Positions 27,557-36,963 of a stretch of 64,000 nucleotides of DNA are shown piece after piece. A model generated the notes under the pieces. That model ran no database searches. It had not been told where the DNA came from and saw only the letters and a list, made by a program, of their open reading frames with translations. A program made the translations under genes and the position numbers. Origin of the DNA: Senegalimassilia faecalis (GTDB taxonomy: Bacteria; Actinomycetota; Coriobacteriia; Coriobacteriales; Eggerthellaceae); the NCBI RefSeq assembly GCF_004135645.1, contig NZ_SDPW01000001.1, positions 2,232,001 through 2,296,000 on the forward strand, written 5' to 3'. How positions within the stretch are numbered: position 1 is the stretch's first letter; each line of letters starts with the position of its first letter.

Positions 27557-28600
27557 ATGACCCGGAAACGGTCCAGGCATCCAGCCTCGCAGCACGAAAC
27601 GAAAGGCACGAACGTGACCACGACGACTGGTCCGTGCCCCGCAGAACGCACCGCGCAGATGCGCGTAGGGTTCGTGGGAGCCGGCAAAATCGGGTTCGCC
27701 TTGGGATTGCACCTGTTCAGAAGCGGTGCGAACATCTCAGGATACGTTAGTCGCTCAAGCGCGGGCGCGCAGTGGGCGGCGCAGTGCACGAATTCCGTTT
27801 CGTTCTCTTCGCTGCAAGCGCTTCTTGATTCCACAGACCTCATCTTCATAACGGTTCCCGACGGCGCCATCGCGCAGGTTGCGGACGAAGTTGCCGCTGC
27901 CGCCGCAAATGGCTTGGCCGGCAAAATCGTCTGCCACGCCAGCGGATCGGCAACGTCTGACGAGCTTGCCGCCTGTCGCGCGGCGAGCGCGGCGTGCGCC
28001 AGCGTGCATCCTTTGTGCGCCGTGCCCGATGTGCCGCACGTCACAGGGGACCTAACCGAAGATAAGGTGCACTCCGGAGCAGCCAACGGCCACGCGACTC
28101 AAACGGCGCCCGAAGCCCTTCCCGACCGCATGACCAGCACGTTCTTCACGCTTGAAGGCGACCGGCACGCTGTTGACGCGGCGGCTTTCCTGCTTGACGC
28201 CGCCGGCAACGACCACTGCGCCATCCAAGCCGCCGACAAGGTGCGCTACCACGCCGCCGCGGTGTTCGTGAGCAACCTGGTATGCGGGCTTACCGCCGAG
28301 GGGCTTGGGCTGCTTGAAGGCTGCGGGTTCACGGCGTCTCAGGCGCTGCAAGCGGTAAAACCCCTGTTCGCGGGCAATGCCGCCGCCATCGCCGAACGCG
28401 GTCCGCAAAACGCGCTGTCCGGCCCGATCGAACGCAATGACATGCAGACCGTCCGTCGCCACCTTGCCGCACTTGACGGCCAGGCGCTGCAAACGTACGC
28501 AACGCTGTCGCTTTCCGTGTGCGATTTGGCCGAAGCCCGCCATCCCGACCGCGACTACCAGCCGATGCGCACCCTGTTGGAATCAGCACGTATCCAGTAA
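27557..28600 (+). CDS. Rossmann-fold and DUF2520 protein (NAD(P)-dependent oxidoreductase-like)
   Basis: 347 residues; the nucleotide-binding motif RVGFVGAGKIGFALG begins at about residue 36. Then come ITVPDGAIAQVADE, CHASGSATSDEL, SVHPLCAVPD and the C-terminal DUF2520 helical domain. Such proteins commonly precede panB and panC in Actinobacteria and Firmicutes, as here, and have been suggested to reduce ketopantoate. The ATG at 27557 has GGAG upstream; an alternative GTG at 27614 is also possible. It stands divergent to the moeA-like gene and 24 bases before panB. Confidence 0.85.
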   Translation: MTRKRSRHPASQHETKGTNVTTTTGPCPAERTAQMRVGFVGAGKIGFALGLHLFRSGANISGYVSRSSAGAQWAAQCTNSVSFSSLQALLDSTDLIFITVPDGAIAQVADEVAAAAANGLAGKIVCHASGSATSDELAACRAASAACASVHPLCAVPDVPHVTGDLTEDKVHSGAANGHATQTAPEALPDRMTSTFFTLEGDRHAVDAAAFLLDAAGNDHCAIQAADKVRYHAAAVFVSNLVCGLTAEGLGLLEGCGFTASQALQAVKPLFAGNAAAIAERGPQNALSGPIERNDMQTVRRHLAALDGQALQTYATLSLSVCDLAEARHPDRDYQPMRTLLESARIQ

Positions 28601-28624
28601 CTGCTTGCGAAAGAGAGGAATCCC

Positions 28625-29452
28625 ATGAAGAACACCGTAGCAACGTTTGCGCAGGCCAAGGCCGAGGGCCGCAAGCTGGCCATGCTGACCGCGTACGATT
28701 ACTCCACCGCAAAGCTTGAGGACGAGGCCGGCATCGACGGCATCCTCATCGGCGACTCGCTGGGCAACGTCGTGCTCGGCTACGAGGACACGCTGTCCGT
28801 GACCATGGAGGACATGATCCATCACAGCGCCGCTGTTGCCCGCGGCGCGAAAAACGCGCTGATCGTGTGCGACATGCCGTTTCTGTCTTACGAAGTCAGC
28901 ATTGAGGAAGCCGTGCGCAACGCCGGCCGCCTGCTGAAGGAGGGCCGCGCGAACTGCGTGAAGCTTGAAGGCGGACGCGAGGTGTGCCCGCAGGTTTCCG
29001 CCATCGTAGCCGCCGGCATCCCCGTCATGGGGCATCTGGGCCTCACGCCGCAGTCCATCAACGCGTTCGGCGGCTTCAAGGTGCAGGGCAAAAGCGAGGC
29101 CGCTGCCCGCAAACTCATCGACGACGCCAAGGCGCTCGAAGAGGCCGGCGCGTTCGCCATCGTGCTTGAGTGCGTCCCCGCAAAACTTGCCGCCCTGGTC
29201 ACCAAGGCAGTGAACGTGCCCACCATCGGCATCGGCGCCGGCGCCGGCTGCGACGGACAGATCCTGGTGTACCAGGACATGCTGGGCATGTTCAGCGATT
29301 TCTGCCCGAAGTTCGCCAAGCGCTTCGCCAACGTGGGCGAGGCCATGCGTGGCGGATTCGCCAGCTACATCAGCGAGGTGCGCGAAGGCACGTTCCCCGC
29401 GCCCGAGCACACGTTCAAGATCGACGAGGAAGTGCTCGAGAAGCTGTACTAG
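28625..29452 (+). CDS. panB: 3-methyl-2-oxobutanoate hydroxymethyltransferase
   Basis: 275 residues, full length for PanB. Recognisable segments: [25 protein letters not shown] at the start, [22 protein letters not shown], and the end region [24 protein letters not shown]. It transfers a hydroxymethyl group from methylene-tetrahydrofolate to ketoisovalerate, the first step to pantothenate. Ribosome site GAGAGGA. It is separated from panC by 260 bases with a long palindrome. Confidence 0.97.
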   Translation: MKNTVATFAQAKAEGRKLAMLTAYDYSTAKLEDEAGIDGILIGDSLGNVVLGYEDTLSVTMEDMIHHSAAVARGAKNALIVCDMPFLSYEVSIEEAVRNAGRLLKEGRANCVKLEGGREVCPQVSAIVAAGIPVMGHLGLTPQSINAFGGFKVQGKSEAAARKLIDDAKALEEAGAFAIVLECVPAKLAALVTKAVNVPTIGIGAGAGCDGQILVYQDMLGMFSDFCPKFAKRFANVGEAMRGGFASYISEVREGTFPAPEHTFKIDEEVLEKLY

Positions 29453-29553
29453 TTGTTCCGGCCACTTGCGGCGGGTGCGCTGCAAGCGGCTTTTGCAAGC
29501 AGGCGCGGGCGGCGCGCAGGACGAAGTTTCCGCACGCCGCAAGCGGTCTTGCC

Positions 29554-29607
29554 GCGGTTGCCGGGCGCGAAGCGATGGCTTGCACCCGCTTCGCGCCCGG
29601 CAACCGC
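29554..29607. repeat. perfect 21-bp inverted repeat between panB and panC
   Basis: Arms 29554-29574 and 29587-29607 are perfectly complementary (arm begins GCGGTTGCCGGGCGCGAAGC) with a 12-base loop. No T-run follows, so it is not an ordinary terminator. It may be a REP-like element, an mRNA-stabilising or processing hairpin, or an attenuating structure between the two pan genes. Confidence 0.9.
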
Positions 29608-29712
29608 ACCCCCCGAAAGCACCATCGAAAGCCATTTTTGCGGGCTCGCAGAGTAAACGCCCGCACCCCGCGGCGGCCCCACCCGCCGCGCCCTACCAGA
29701 GAGGAATTCACC

Positions 29713-30561
29713 ATGCTGACCGTTGCCACCACCCCCGACCAGGCGAAAGAGATTATCCGCGAGTGGAAGGCCCAGGGCCTTTCCGTAGGCTTGGTGCCCA
29801 CCATGGGCTACCTGCACGAAGGCCACCGCAGCCTCATCGAGCGCGCCGTGGCGGAAAACGACCGCGTTATGGTCAGCGTGTTCGTCAACCCCATCCAGTT
29901 CGCTCCCGGCGAGGACCTGGAAAGCTACCCGCGCGACTTCGAGGCCGACAAGAAGCTCATCGAGGCCGCCGGCGCCACGCTGGTGTTCCACCCCGAGCCG
30001 TCCGACCTGTACTACCCCGACGCCTGCACGTTTGTCAACGTTGAGGGCATCACCGGCGAGCTGTGCGGCAAAACGCGCCCGACGCACTTCCGCGGCGTGT
30101 GCACCGTGGTCAGCAAGCTTATGAACATCTCGCAGGCCGACCGCGCTTACTTCGGGCAGAAGGACGCGCAGCAGCTTGCCGTCATCCGCCGCATGGTGCG
30201 CGACCTGAACATGAACGTGCAGGTTGTCGGCTGCCCCATTGTGCGCGAGGCCGACGGGCTGGCGAAAAGCTCGCGCAACACGTACCTGTCCGCCGAGGAG
30301 CGTGCCGCCGCGCTGGTGCTGTCGCGCGCCGTTGCCGAAGGTCAGCGCCTTATGGAGGCCGGCGAGCGCAACGCCGAAGCCGTGACCGGCACCATGAAGC
30401 AGCTCATAGAGGCCGAGCCGCTCGCACGCATCGACTACGTTGAGATGGTGTCATGGGACGGCATCAAGCCGGTTGAGGTTGCCGAAGGCCCCGTGCTGGT
30501 GGCCATGGCCGTCTACATTGGCAAGACGCGCCTGATCGACAACTTCATCTTCGGCGAATAG
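29713..30561 (+). CDS. panC: pantoate--beta-alanine ligase
   Basis: 282 residues with PanC hallmarks: LVPTMGYLHEGHRSLIERA (nucleotide-binding HxGH), FVNPIQFAPGEDLESYPRDFE, TRPTHFRGVCTVVSKLMNI, FGQKDAQQLAVIRRM and READGLAKSSRNTYLS. It joins pantoate to beta-alanine with ATP. ATG with GAGGA upstream. It lies between panB and panD in one direction, giving a complete route from ketoisovalerate apart from the ketopantoate reductase, for which the DUF2520 protein is a candidate. Confidence 0.97.
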   Translation: MLTVATTPDQAKEIIREWKAQGLSVGLVPTMGYLHEGHRSLIERAVAENDRVMVSVFVNPIQFAPGEDLESYPRDFEADKKLIEAAGATLVFHPEPSDLYYPDACTFVNVEGITGELCGKTRPTHFRGVCTVVSKLMNISQADRAYFGQKDAQQLAVIRRMVRDLNMNVQVVGCPIVREADGLAKSSRNTYLSAEERAAALVLSRAVAEGQRLMEAGERNAEAVTGTMKQLIEAEPLARIDYVEMVSWDGIKPVEVAEGPVLVAMAVYIGKTRLIDNFIFGE

Positions 30562-30657
30562 CGCGAGCAAATCCCCAGGTCGCATTTCCTCTGTATTCAT
30601 CGGTTCCCGGCAAAACCGCCCAGAACCGGCATCAACCATAAGAAAGGCTTTCGAACC

Positions 30658-31053
30658 GTGCTTTTGAACATGCTGAAAGGTAAAATCCACCGCGCCACCG
30701 TTGTGCAGGCAGAGCTTGACTACGTGGGCAGCATCACCGTCGACGAGGACCTGATGGACGCCGCCGGCATCCGCGAATACGAGCAGGTGCAGATCGTCGA
30801 TGTGAACAACGGCCAGCGCTTCGAAACGTACGTGATTTCCGGCGAGCGCGGCAGCGGCATGATCTGCCTGAACGGCGCCGCCGCGCGCTGCGTTTCGGTG
30901 GGCGACAAGGTTATCATCATGTGTTACGCGCTTATGACCGAGGAAGACGTTGCCGCCAACCCGCCGCGCGTGGTGTTCGTTGACGACAACAACCGCCCCA
31001 GCCGCATCACGCGCTACGAGCGCCACGGCCGCCTGGAGGACATGGACCGCTAG
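30658..31053 (+). CDS. panD: aspartate 1-decarboxylase
   Basis: 131 residues from a GTG start, giving [16 protein letters not shown], the usual PanD N-terminus. The self-cleavage site is intact in [18 protein letters not shown] (Gly24-Ser25), where Ser25 becomes the pyruvoyl group. It makes beta-alanine from aspartate for PanC. AGAAAGG lies upstream of the start. A terminator follows 22 bases after the stop, closing the pan operon. Confidence 0.97.
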   Translation: MLLNMLKGKIHRATVVQAELDYVGSITVDEDLMDAAGIREYEQVQIVDVNNGQRFETYVISGERGSGMICLNGAAARCVSVGDKVIIMCYALMTEEDVAANPPRVVFVDDNNRPSRITRYERHGRLEDMDR

Positions 31054-31074
31054 GCAAACGAGCCTCCCACACGC

Positions 31075-31108
31075 AAACGCCGCTGCCGTACAATAGGCAG
31101 CGGCGTTT
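31075..31108 (+). terminator. intrinsic terminator of the pan operon
   Basis: 13-bp stem AAACGCCGCTGCC/GGCAGCGGCGTTT with an eight-base loop, followed by TCATTTTT. It lies immediately before the ribosome site of the next gene, so that gene would need its own promoter or read-through. Confidence 0.9.
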
Positions 31109-31128
31109 TCATTTTTGAAAGGATGCAC

Positions 31129-31437
31129 GTGCATATCTCGTTCGACCAGAAGCTGCAAGACTACATGCGCAAGAAGGGCTTCGCCGGCATTGCCGTAAGC
31201 ACTGTCAGCGCCATCGGTTGCTGCGCCGACACCACCGAGCTTGCCACGCGCTTCGTGCGCGACGACGAGGCGGCGCGCCTGAAAGCCCGCGGCTGCGGCG
31301 TGCACACGGCCGATGTGGGCGAAGTGTTCATCGAGACGAAGGGGCTGCACTACGACGACAAGGTCACGTTCAGCTTGCGCAATTTCTTCGGCGCGAAGGA
31401 TGTGCGCGTAAAGGGCATTAGCGCTTGGAAGTTGTAG
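31129..31437 (+). CDS. conserved small hypothetical protein
   Basis: About 102 residues. A GTG at 31129 has GAAAGGA six bases upstream; the ATG at 31123 overlaps that site and is less likely. The sequence (VHISFDQKLQDYMRKKGFAG..., GCCADTTELATRFV, FIETKGLHYDDKVTFSLRNFFG) is soluble, with a Cys pair and an overall layout vaguely like small HesB-type proteins, but no metal-ligand set is convincing. It follows the pan terminator and is convergent with apt. Function not recognised. Confidence 0.7.
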   Translation: MHISFDQKLQDYMRKKGFAGIAVSTVSAIGCCADTTELATRFVRDDEAARLKARGCGVHTADVGEVFIETKGLHYDDKVTFSLRNFFGAKDVRVKGISAWKL

Positions 31438-31505
31438 AGTACAGAAAGCAGCGAGCTCGCAGAGCAGCAATCCTGCAGTAGCCATCTCGCGCAAGCCCAA
31501 GCCTC

Positions 31506-31550
31506 AAACGAAAGGCGACCGGAAACATCGCATCCGGCCGCCTTTCGTTT
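31506..31550. terminator. bidirectional terminator before apt end
   Basis: Stem AAACGAAAGGCG/CGCCTTTCGTTT continued by CCGGA/TCCGG across one mismatch, with a nine-base loop. It lies between the convergent small gene and apt. Confidence 0.8.
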
Positions 31551-31581
31551 CGCTCTATAAACAACGCCGATTGACGCTCCG

Positions 31582-32115
31582 CTAGCTCACCTTCACCAGC
31601 GAGAACACTTCTGCGTCTGTAACCTTGGCGATGGTTTCGCGTGGGTTCAGGAACGCAAGTTCCATAAGGAAGCCCAGACCCGCTACCTTCGCGCCGAACT
31701 GCTCGATCAGCTTCACCTGGGCCTCGGCGGTGCCGCCCGTGGCAACCAGGTCGTCCACGATAAGCACCACGTCGTCGGGGCCGATGGCATCAACGTGAAT
31801 CTGCAGCTCATCGGTGCCGTACTCCAGCTCGTAGCTGGCGCTGCGCACCTCGCGCGGCAGTTTACCCGGCTTGCGCGCAGGTACGAAACCCGCATGCAGG
31901 CGATAGGCAACCGGCGCGCCGATCATGAAGCCACGGGCTTCGGCGCCCACAACCTTCGTCACGCCCGCTTCGGCGAAATGGTCGGCAATGGCATCGATGG
32001 TTGCCGCGAACCCGTCCGGATCTTTTAGCAGCGTGGTGATGTCCTTGAACACGACGCCCGGCTTCGGGTAATCCACAATGTCGGTAATATGGCCTTCGAA
32101 ATCAAACGACGCCAT
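31582..32115 (-). CDS. apt: adenine phosphoribosyltransferase
   Basis: 177 residues with the PRPP-binding signature VVLIVDDLVATGGTA and the Apt N-terminal phrase DYPKPGVVFKDITTLLKDPDGF. EARGFMIGAPVAYRL and ARKPGKLP follow the family closely. It converts adenine and PRPP to AMP (purine salvage), and acts in the cytosol. Start ATG is preceded by AGGAAAGGAAG. Single-gene unit with a terminator beyond its stop. Confidence 0.97.
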   Translation of the reverse strand: MASFDFEGHITDIVDYPKPGVVFKDITTLLKDPDGFAATIDAIADHFAEAGVTKVVGAEARGFMIGAPVAYRLHAGFVPARKPGKLPREVRSASYELEYGTDELQIHVDAIGPDDVVLIVDDLVATGGTAEAQVKLIEQFGAKVAGLGFLMELAFLNPRETIAKVTDAEVFSLVKVS

Positions 32116-32228
32116 CGGCGCTTCCTTTCCTCAAGTTTGCAACCCGCCAATTGTACCGCCACCAGGCGCACGTTTAGCGCCGAAGCATGGTAAATTACCG
32201 TAGGCAAAACGAGAAAGCAGGTAACGGC

Positions 32229-32390
32229 ATGACATCGAAAAATCGCGCGGCCTGGAACGAGTTCGCGGCACGCAAGCAGGCGCGTTGCGGGCAGCAGTTC
32301 ATTGGCAACGTGCGCACGGCGAAGGGCATGGGGCCGAACAAAGCATGCGGCCACAAAGGCGGCATCAGCCGACAAGGCAGCAAGCGTTAA
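32229..32390 (+). CDS. small basic conserved-looking protein
   Basis: 53 residues, MTSKNRAAWNEFAARKQARC..., ending GMGPNKACGHKGGISRQGSKR, with a GCAGGTAA site upstream of the ATG at 32229. Lysine/arginine/glycine-rich with two cysteines and a histidine. The coherent composition, ribosome site and isolated position between divergent apt and convergent Sel1 gene support a real gene; I do not recognise a function. Confidence 0.55.
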   Translation: MTSKNRAAWNEFAARKQARCGQQFIGNVRTAKGMGPNKACGHKGGISRQGSKR

Positions 32391-32536
32391 CAAAAGCACG
32401 GTAGCACCGGTGCGACAAATTGCCCGTTCTAGCGGCGAAACGCAAGGGCCACCGTCACCGGCCGAGCAGCGGGCAAGTCAAACCCTCAAAAGCGTCGATT
32501 ACGCAAACGGACACGCAGCTGCGCCCGATGCAAGCG

Positions 32537-33727
32537 CTAGTTTCCGCGCGTCCACATGTTCGCGATGCCGTAACGGCTCAGTTCTTCGAACAAGAACGGC
32601 AGGTAATACGGCCACGCGCCGGCGCCTTTCGTGGAAAAGCCCGTCGTATCGTTGAGCACGTCCACGCTCCACTCCAGGCCGTCGCCCGATTGCGCGCGAT
32701 ACGGCTCGTATCGCTCTTCCCAGGCGGCCAGCTCGTAACCAAGCAACTGGCCGCGCAGCATAGCCGCGTCTTCGGGGTCAAGCTGCAAAAACTCCCGCTG
32801 GCCCATAACGCCAAGCTCCTGCTCAATAGCTGCGCCGAATTCGTCGAACGTAATGCGCACCAGGCTGCGGTTCTCCAACACATCGCGCATGGCCAGGTTG
32901 AACTCCACCATGCGCGCTGTGCGTAAAATCTCGAAGCGCCGGTCAACACGACGGCCTTCCTCGAAATCTTGCTTATTGACGATGACGTGTTCGCCCGACC
33001 TGGTGCGATAACAGCCAGCGGGCACAAGGGCATCAGCGTTGACGCGCAGCAAACCATCAGCGTCGAACTTCGCCCCCACCGGCAGCGGCTTCCACTGGGC
33101 ATATTCGTCCGTCAGTTCGCTGATGCGCAAAATGCCGTGCCGGCAGTCGTCGCGCTTGTCGCGGTAGTAGTCCAACCCATCGCCAAGCGCCATCTCGAAT
33201 TTCGCCTGCGCCTGCAGGTAATACGCTTGCGACAACGTCAAGTCGCGCTCGCACCCTCGACCTCGTTCGAAGCACCCCGCCAGTCGCAGCGCCGAGCTGC
33301 CCAACCAATCGGGCTCGTTTAAACCCTGCGCAAGACGATGTGCCTTCGTATACAGCGCAAACGCCCGCTCATCAGCGGCCCGTTCGTCGTCAACAGGCAC
33401 GTTGCGCCAATACAGTATGTCCGCAAGCTTATACAACGCTTCGGGGTGCTCGCAAAACGCCGCTCGCTCGAATAGGTCAAGCGCGCGCTCGCCATCTTCT
33501 TTGCCTAAGCGCCCATATTCGTAGATGTAGCCGAGATTGACCGCTGCTTGAGGGTTGCCCATACTCAGACTTTTTTCATAGAATTCGCGCGCTTTGTCGA
33601 AGCACTCGCGGTCGTCGAACGTCAAGCCATCGTTGTAATACAAGGACCCGATTTGCAGCGACAACGCGCCGTGCTGCTGCCGGTCGACAGCCTCATCATA
33701 CGGCGGTTCGAAATTGCTCAGGTCCAT
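32537..33727 (-). CDS. Sel1/TPR-like repeat protein
   Basis: 396 residues. The first half has Sel1-like repeats: AREFYEKSLSMGNPQAAVNLGYIYEYG, ALDLFERAAFCEHPEALYKLADILYW and ALYTKAHRLAQGL. The second half (from about 215) is a different, uncharacterised domain with many charged residues. No signal peptide or membrane segment. Sel1 repeats bind partner proteins; no partner is evident from the neighbours. ATG preceded by GAAAGGA. Confidence 0.8.
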   Translation of the reverse strand: MDLSNFEPPYDEAVDRQQHGALSLQIGSLYYNDGLTFDDRECFDKAREFYEKSLSMGNPQAAVNLGYIYEYGRLGKEDGERALDLFERAAFCEHPEALYKLADILYWRNVPVDDERAADERAFALYTKAHRLAQGLNEPDWLGSSALRLAGCFERGRGCERDLTLSQAYYLQAQAKFEMALGDGLDYYRDKRDDCRHGILRISELTDEYAQWKPLPVGAKFDADGLLRVNADALVPAGCYRTRSGEHVIVNKQDFEEGRRVDRRFEILRTARMVEFNLAMRDVLENRSLVRITFDEFGAAIEQELGVMGQREFLQLDPEDAAMLRGQLLGYELAAWEERYEPYRAQSGDGLEWSVDVLNDTTGFSTKGAGAWPYYLPFLFEELSRYGIANMWTRGN

Positions 33728-34089
33728 GCGCGTCCTTTCATGCGGTACACCCCCACCTTAGCAGAGCGGAAAACCGGAGAGCGCCCGCAACTGCACATTC
33801 CGCCGATTCACACGCAGAATATCGCGCCGGAACAATCTTCCGCCCAAGCAAGCTGCACGGCTTTCATCGACCTCGCCTGCCGCCGGCATCATGCTAGGCA
33901 GAGCAAATCACCCTCGTTGTCACATACGTCTCAGCTCTTTAACCGCCAAGCGTCAAACAGCAGCCCCTTAGCCGCTCACGCCAAATAGAAACCGAGGTCA
34001 TGCGCTACCCGCAAACCTTAAGCGCCCCACGCAAAGGCATTCACCCGAACTCGACGCAAAACCGGCACGCGCTGCTTGCGACCGCCGAG
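33728..34089. other. non-coding, no recognised feature
   Basis: 362 bases upstream of the Sel1 gene and downstream of the WYL gene. No open frame with a ribosome site; no terminator hairpin was seen. The Sel1 promoter presumably lies here. Confidence 0.4.
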
Positions 34090-35073
34090 CTATTCGTAGC
34101 TTTCCAGAAGGCCGCGTAAGTAATTCGCGTACGTTTTACGCAACGATGTTGGCTGCTCGATGACAACCTGACCCTCGAACTGGGAAACCCAGCCGAAAAA
34201 CACCGGCGTTCCCATTACAACGACGCTGACGCGCGCCGTACCATCGCCTGCATCGTCCACCTGCACGTCTTTGCCGAACCGGTCGACAATGGCGTTCATG
34301 GCAGACTCTTTCACCCGCAACGTCACCTGCAGCGATTCGCCAGCGTACATGTTGAACATGCGCTGCTCGTATTCGTTGACGTCGAACGTGGCGATAGCGG
34401 CGTTGCGGGAAGCCCGCTCGTCCGATACGCCGATGTTGCGCATGCGGTCGATGCGATAGTTCGCGAAATCGTTGTATTTATCGCTGAAGCACACCAGGTA
34501 GTAGAAGCCGTCCGAGTACATCAGCTGCACCGGTGTTTGCGTGTACGTTTGACCTTTGTTGCGCAGCCGCAGATGCGCCGAGCAATCATAGCTGGCATAC
34601 GTAAACGTAACCTTACGCTTTGCCGTGATGGCCTCTTGAATGGCATCGACGTTGCGGAACACACTGTCGTTTTGGCTTTTCACGCGCCCGCCAACAAACA
34701 CACGCTTCTCAAGCCCCTGCGCTTGGCTTTTCGACCCAAGGCTTTTGATGGCCCGAACCAACGATGCCGACTGTCGAGCTGTGATGAACTTGCTGCCCTG
34801 CACCGCATCGACAAGCAGCAGCAATTCCGAACGCGTGAAAGGCCGCTTGGCCAGATAATAGCGAACGGGCTTGCACCGCTGGCGAGACACCTCAATACCT
34901 GCCTTGCACAGCGCATCGAAATCACGATACAACGCCTTGCGCTCGGCGGAGATGCCGGCGTCCTCAAGAGCGGAAAGGATTTCCTCCATGGTAAGACCCT
35001 GCTGATCGTCCGTTTGCTCGAACAGGATCTTCAGAAGCGCCAACAAGCGCTCCTTGCTGATTTCCTTCGCCAT
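34090..35073 (-). CDS. WYL-domain transcriptional regulator
   Basis: 327 residues. An N-terminal winged helix (residues 1-65; RKALYRDFDALCKAGIEV) is followed by a WYL domain, recognised by TYTQTPVQLMYSDGFYYLVCF and FANYRIDRMRNI, and a C-terminal WCX-like extension. WYL proteins sense ligands, often nucleotides, and commonly control defence or stress genes. It stands alone with no obvious target next to it. Start ATG at 35073 has no strong ribosome site, but the protein aligns from its first residues. Confidence 0.9.
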   Translation of the reverse strand: MAKEISKERLLALLKILFEQTDDQQGLTMEEILSALEDAGISAERKALYRDFDALCKAGIEVSRQRCKPVRYYLAKRPFTRSELLLLVDAVQGSKFITARQSASLVRAIKSLGSKSQAQGLEKRVFVGGRVKSQNDSVFRNVDAIQEAITAKRKVTFTYASYDCSAHLRLRNKGQTYTQTPVQLMYSDGFYYLVCFSDKYNDFANYRIDRMRNIGVSDERASRNAAIATFDVNEYEQRMFNMYAGESLQVTLRVKESAMNAIVDRFGKDVQVDDAGDGTARVSVVVMGTPVFFGWVSQFEGQVVIEQPTSLRKTYANYLRGLLESYE

Positions 35074-35280
35074 GCCGCTCTCCCTCGCCGTAACCCGCGT
35101 ACGTCCCCCGCACGGTGTACAGGGACATCATAGGCGATTTGCGTGACAAATGTGCTACCTCTTAACGAAGATTCGTTCCGGACAACGCGCTTTGCCCGCT
35201 GCCTTCAAGCTGGCATGATGCAAAATGTGAGTGAATGGTGCGCGCATGCGCGCGGATTAAGCGAATGAGGCAGCCCCCGT

Positions 35281-35670
35281 TTAAGCCGCCGGCGGAAAGC
35301 TTGCCGGCATAGCGTACATGCGCTCGAAGTCTTCCAGATACGGACCCGAGATGCCCAGTGCGCGGATATCATCAAGCCCTGCAACGCCGAAGCTGTCCAG
35401 GTAGTCGCGCACGTCCTCAGCAACGGCTTCCTTGTTGCCAAGCATGCCCTCGTCGTACAACTCGCCGATGGCCACCACAGCGCCCATGCGGAAGAACTCC
35501 TGAAACTTGCTCTCAAGCTCTGCAGCGGAAACCATATCGGAGCAGCTTGACGCGCTATCAACGCTAGCGGGCGCGGGCGCGACACGATCTAGGCGGGCAT
35601 GGCGGCCGGACATTGCCTTCATCTCGCTTGCGACTGCTTCATACGTTGGCGTGTGCTTCTTCGTGAACAT
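35281..35670 (-). CDS. hypothetical protein
   Basis: 129 residues from the ATG at 35670 (AAGGAG seven bases upstream). The C-terminal part is helical and acidic (AAELESKFQEFFRMGAVVAIGELYDEGMLGNKEAVAEDVRDYL), and no signal or membrane segment is present. A 30-base palindrome lies 62 bases upstream of the start. Family not recognised. Confidence 0.65.
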   Translation of the reverse strand: MFTKKHTPTYEAVASEMKAMSGRHARLDRVAPAPASVDSASSCSDMVSAAELESKFQEFFRMGAVVAIGELYDEGMLGNKEAVAEDVRDYLDSFGVAGLDDIRALGISGPYLEDFERMYAMPASFPPAA

Positions 35671-35731
35671 GGGAGGGCTCCTTACCTGCGCTTGCCGTTT
35701 TGTTGTTGTGCATATTACGCGGTAAGGACAA

Positions 35732-35761
35732 TTTGAGAGTCCCACGCGTGGGACTCTCAAA
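35732..35761. promoter_or_regulatory. 30-bp perfect palindrome
   Basis: TTTGAGAGTCCCACG followed by its exact mirror, without loop, between two minus-strand genes. A TAATAT hexamer on the minus strand lies about 17-18 bases after it, so the palindrome would overlap a -35 region and may be an operator for the hypothetical gene at 35670. A terminator role for the upstream dehydrogenase gene is also possible, but there is no T-run after it on that strand. Confidence 0.55.
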
Positions 35762-35833
35762 AAATAATTTCGCGATTTTTAACGCCCAATAGCTTATTGC
35801 CAAGCCTCCCCAAAAGCGTTCGCTCGGTCGCTG

Positions 35834-36772
35834 CTATCGATAGCGATAAAAGCCCTCGCCGGCATCAACACCCGTTTTACCTGCGTCGATGCGCTCTTTA
35901 AGAGCAGCCGCGATTTTCGCCGGCACCGAGTCGGGGTCTTTCGTACGCGGATCAAGCACCACAATGTTGTACGCCGTGGTCAGTCCAACAATGTCAAGGA
36001 TACGGAACGGGCCAAGCGGAGCGCCCGTACCAAGCATCCACGTTTTGTCGATGGTTTCCGGGTCGGCCACGCCCGTTGCATACAACGCTTCTGCCGCGTT
36101 GAGAAACGGAACAAGCATGCTGTTCAAGATATAGCCCGGCTGCTCTTTGTGCAGCTGCAGCGGCACCATGCCCAAATCAGCGGCAAACTGTACCACCGCG
36201 TTATAAGCAGCCGCGTCGGTTCCCGGATGGCCCATGACCTCTGCCGTGTTGTTGCGCCATATGCGGTTTGCAAAGTGCAGCGCCAGGAATTTCTCCGGGC
36301 GACCCGTTGCCTGCGCCATCTGGCTTGGAAGCAACGTTGAAGAATTCGTTACCAAAATGGTTTGCTCGGGCAGATACTTCGCCAACTCAGCGTAAAACGC
36401 ATCTTTTTGAGCGGGGTCTTCGGCTATAGCCTCGATGACTAAATCGGCGTTGCATGCGGCCTGCTCGTAGCTAGTGGTGAAGCGAATGGCCTCGAACGCC
36501 TGCTGTGCTTTCTGCTTGAGTTGGTCGATCTGATCAGCCGCCAGCTCAGGAGAATCAGCCAATCCTCGACAATAAGCAGCAGGGTCGGTTTTCATGGCCT
36601 CAAGCGTTTCCAAATACGTTTGGCGAAGCTGCTCGAACTTCGGCTTCGCGCGATCGATGGAGCCTTCGCTGCGCAACCATACGGTTACGTTGAAGCCCTT
36701 GTAAGCCGCCTGATACGCTATCTGGCTTCCCAGCACGCCACCACCAGCAACGACAACGTTTTCGATACCCAT
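35834..36772 (-). CDS. 3-hydroxyacyl-CoA dehydrogenase
   Basis: 312 residues. NAD-binding VVAGGGVLGSQIAYQAA at the N-terminus, then VIEAIAEDPAQKDAFY, ILVTNSSTLLPSQMA, the catalytic-histidine segment FLALHFANRIWRNNTAEVM, and the C-terminal helical domain with LHKEQPGYILNSMLVPFLNAAEAL. It oxidises 3-hydroxyacyl-CoA (short-chain, 3-hydroxybutyryl-CoA type) with NAD. No other beta-oxidation or butyrate gene is adjacent, so the pathway role is open. ATG with CGGAGG upstream. Confidence 0.92.
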   Translation of the reverse strand: MGIENVVVAGGGVLGSQIAYQAAYKGFNVTVWLRSEGSIDRAKPKFEQLRQTYLETLEAMKTDPAAYCRGLADSPELAADQIDQLKQKAQQAFEAIRFTTSYEQAACNADLVIEAIAEDPAQKDAFYAELAKYLPEQTILVTNSSTLLPSQMAQATGRPEKFLALHFANRIWRNNTAEVMGHPGTDAAAYNAVVQFAADLGMVPLQLHKEQPGYILNSMLVPFLNAAEALYATGVADPETIDKTWMLGTGAPLGPFRILDIVGLTTAYNIVVLDPRTKDPDSVPAKIAAALKERIDAGKTGVDAGEGFYRYR

Positions 36773-36963
36773 TATTCGGCCTCCGTTCTGCGCGTAGACT
36801 TACGGTTTTCACCTGGCGCGAAACCGAATACGGCTCCGCGCCATAAGCCTAGCATGCAGCTTGCAAATGCCGATTCATTTGTCATGCAAGCGGTATCAAT
36901 TCGTTGCCACTGACACCGAAGCGTTATCGCGGCGTTGCCAGCAAACCTGCCACCCCGCCAAAC

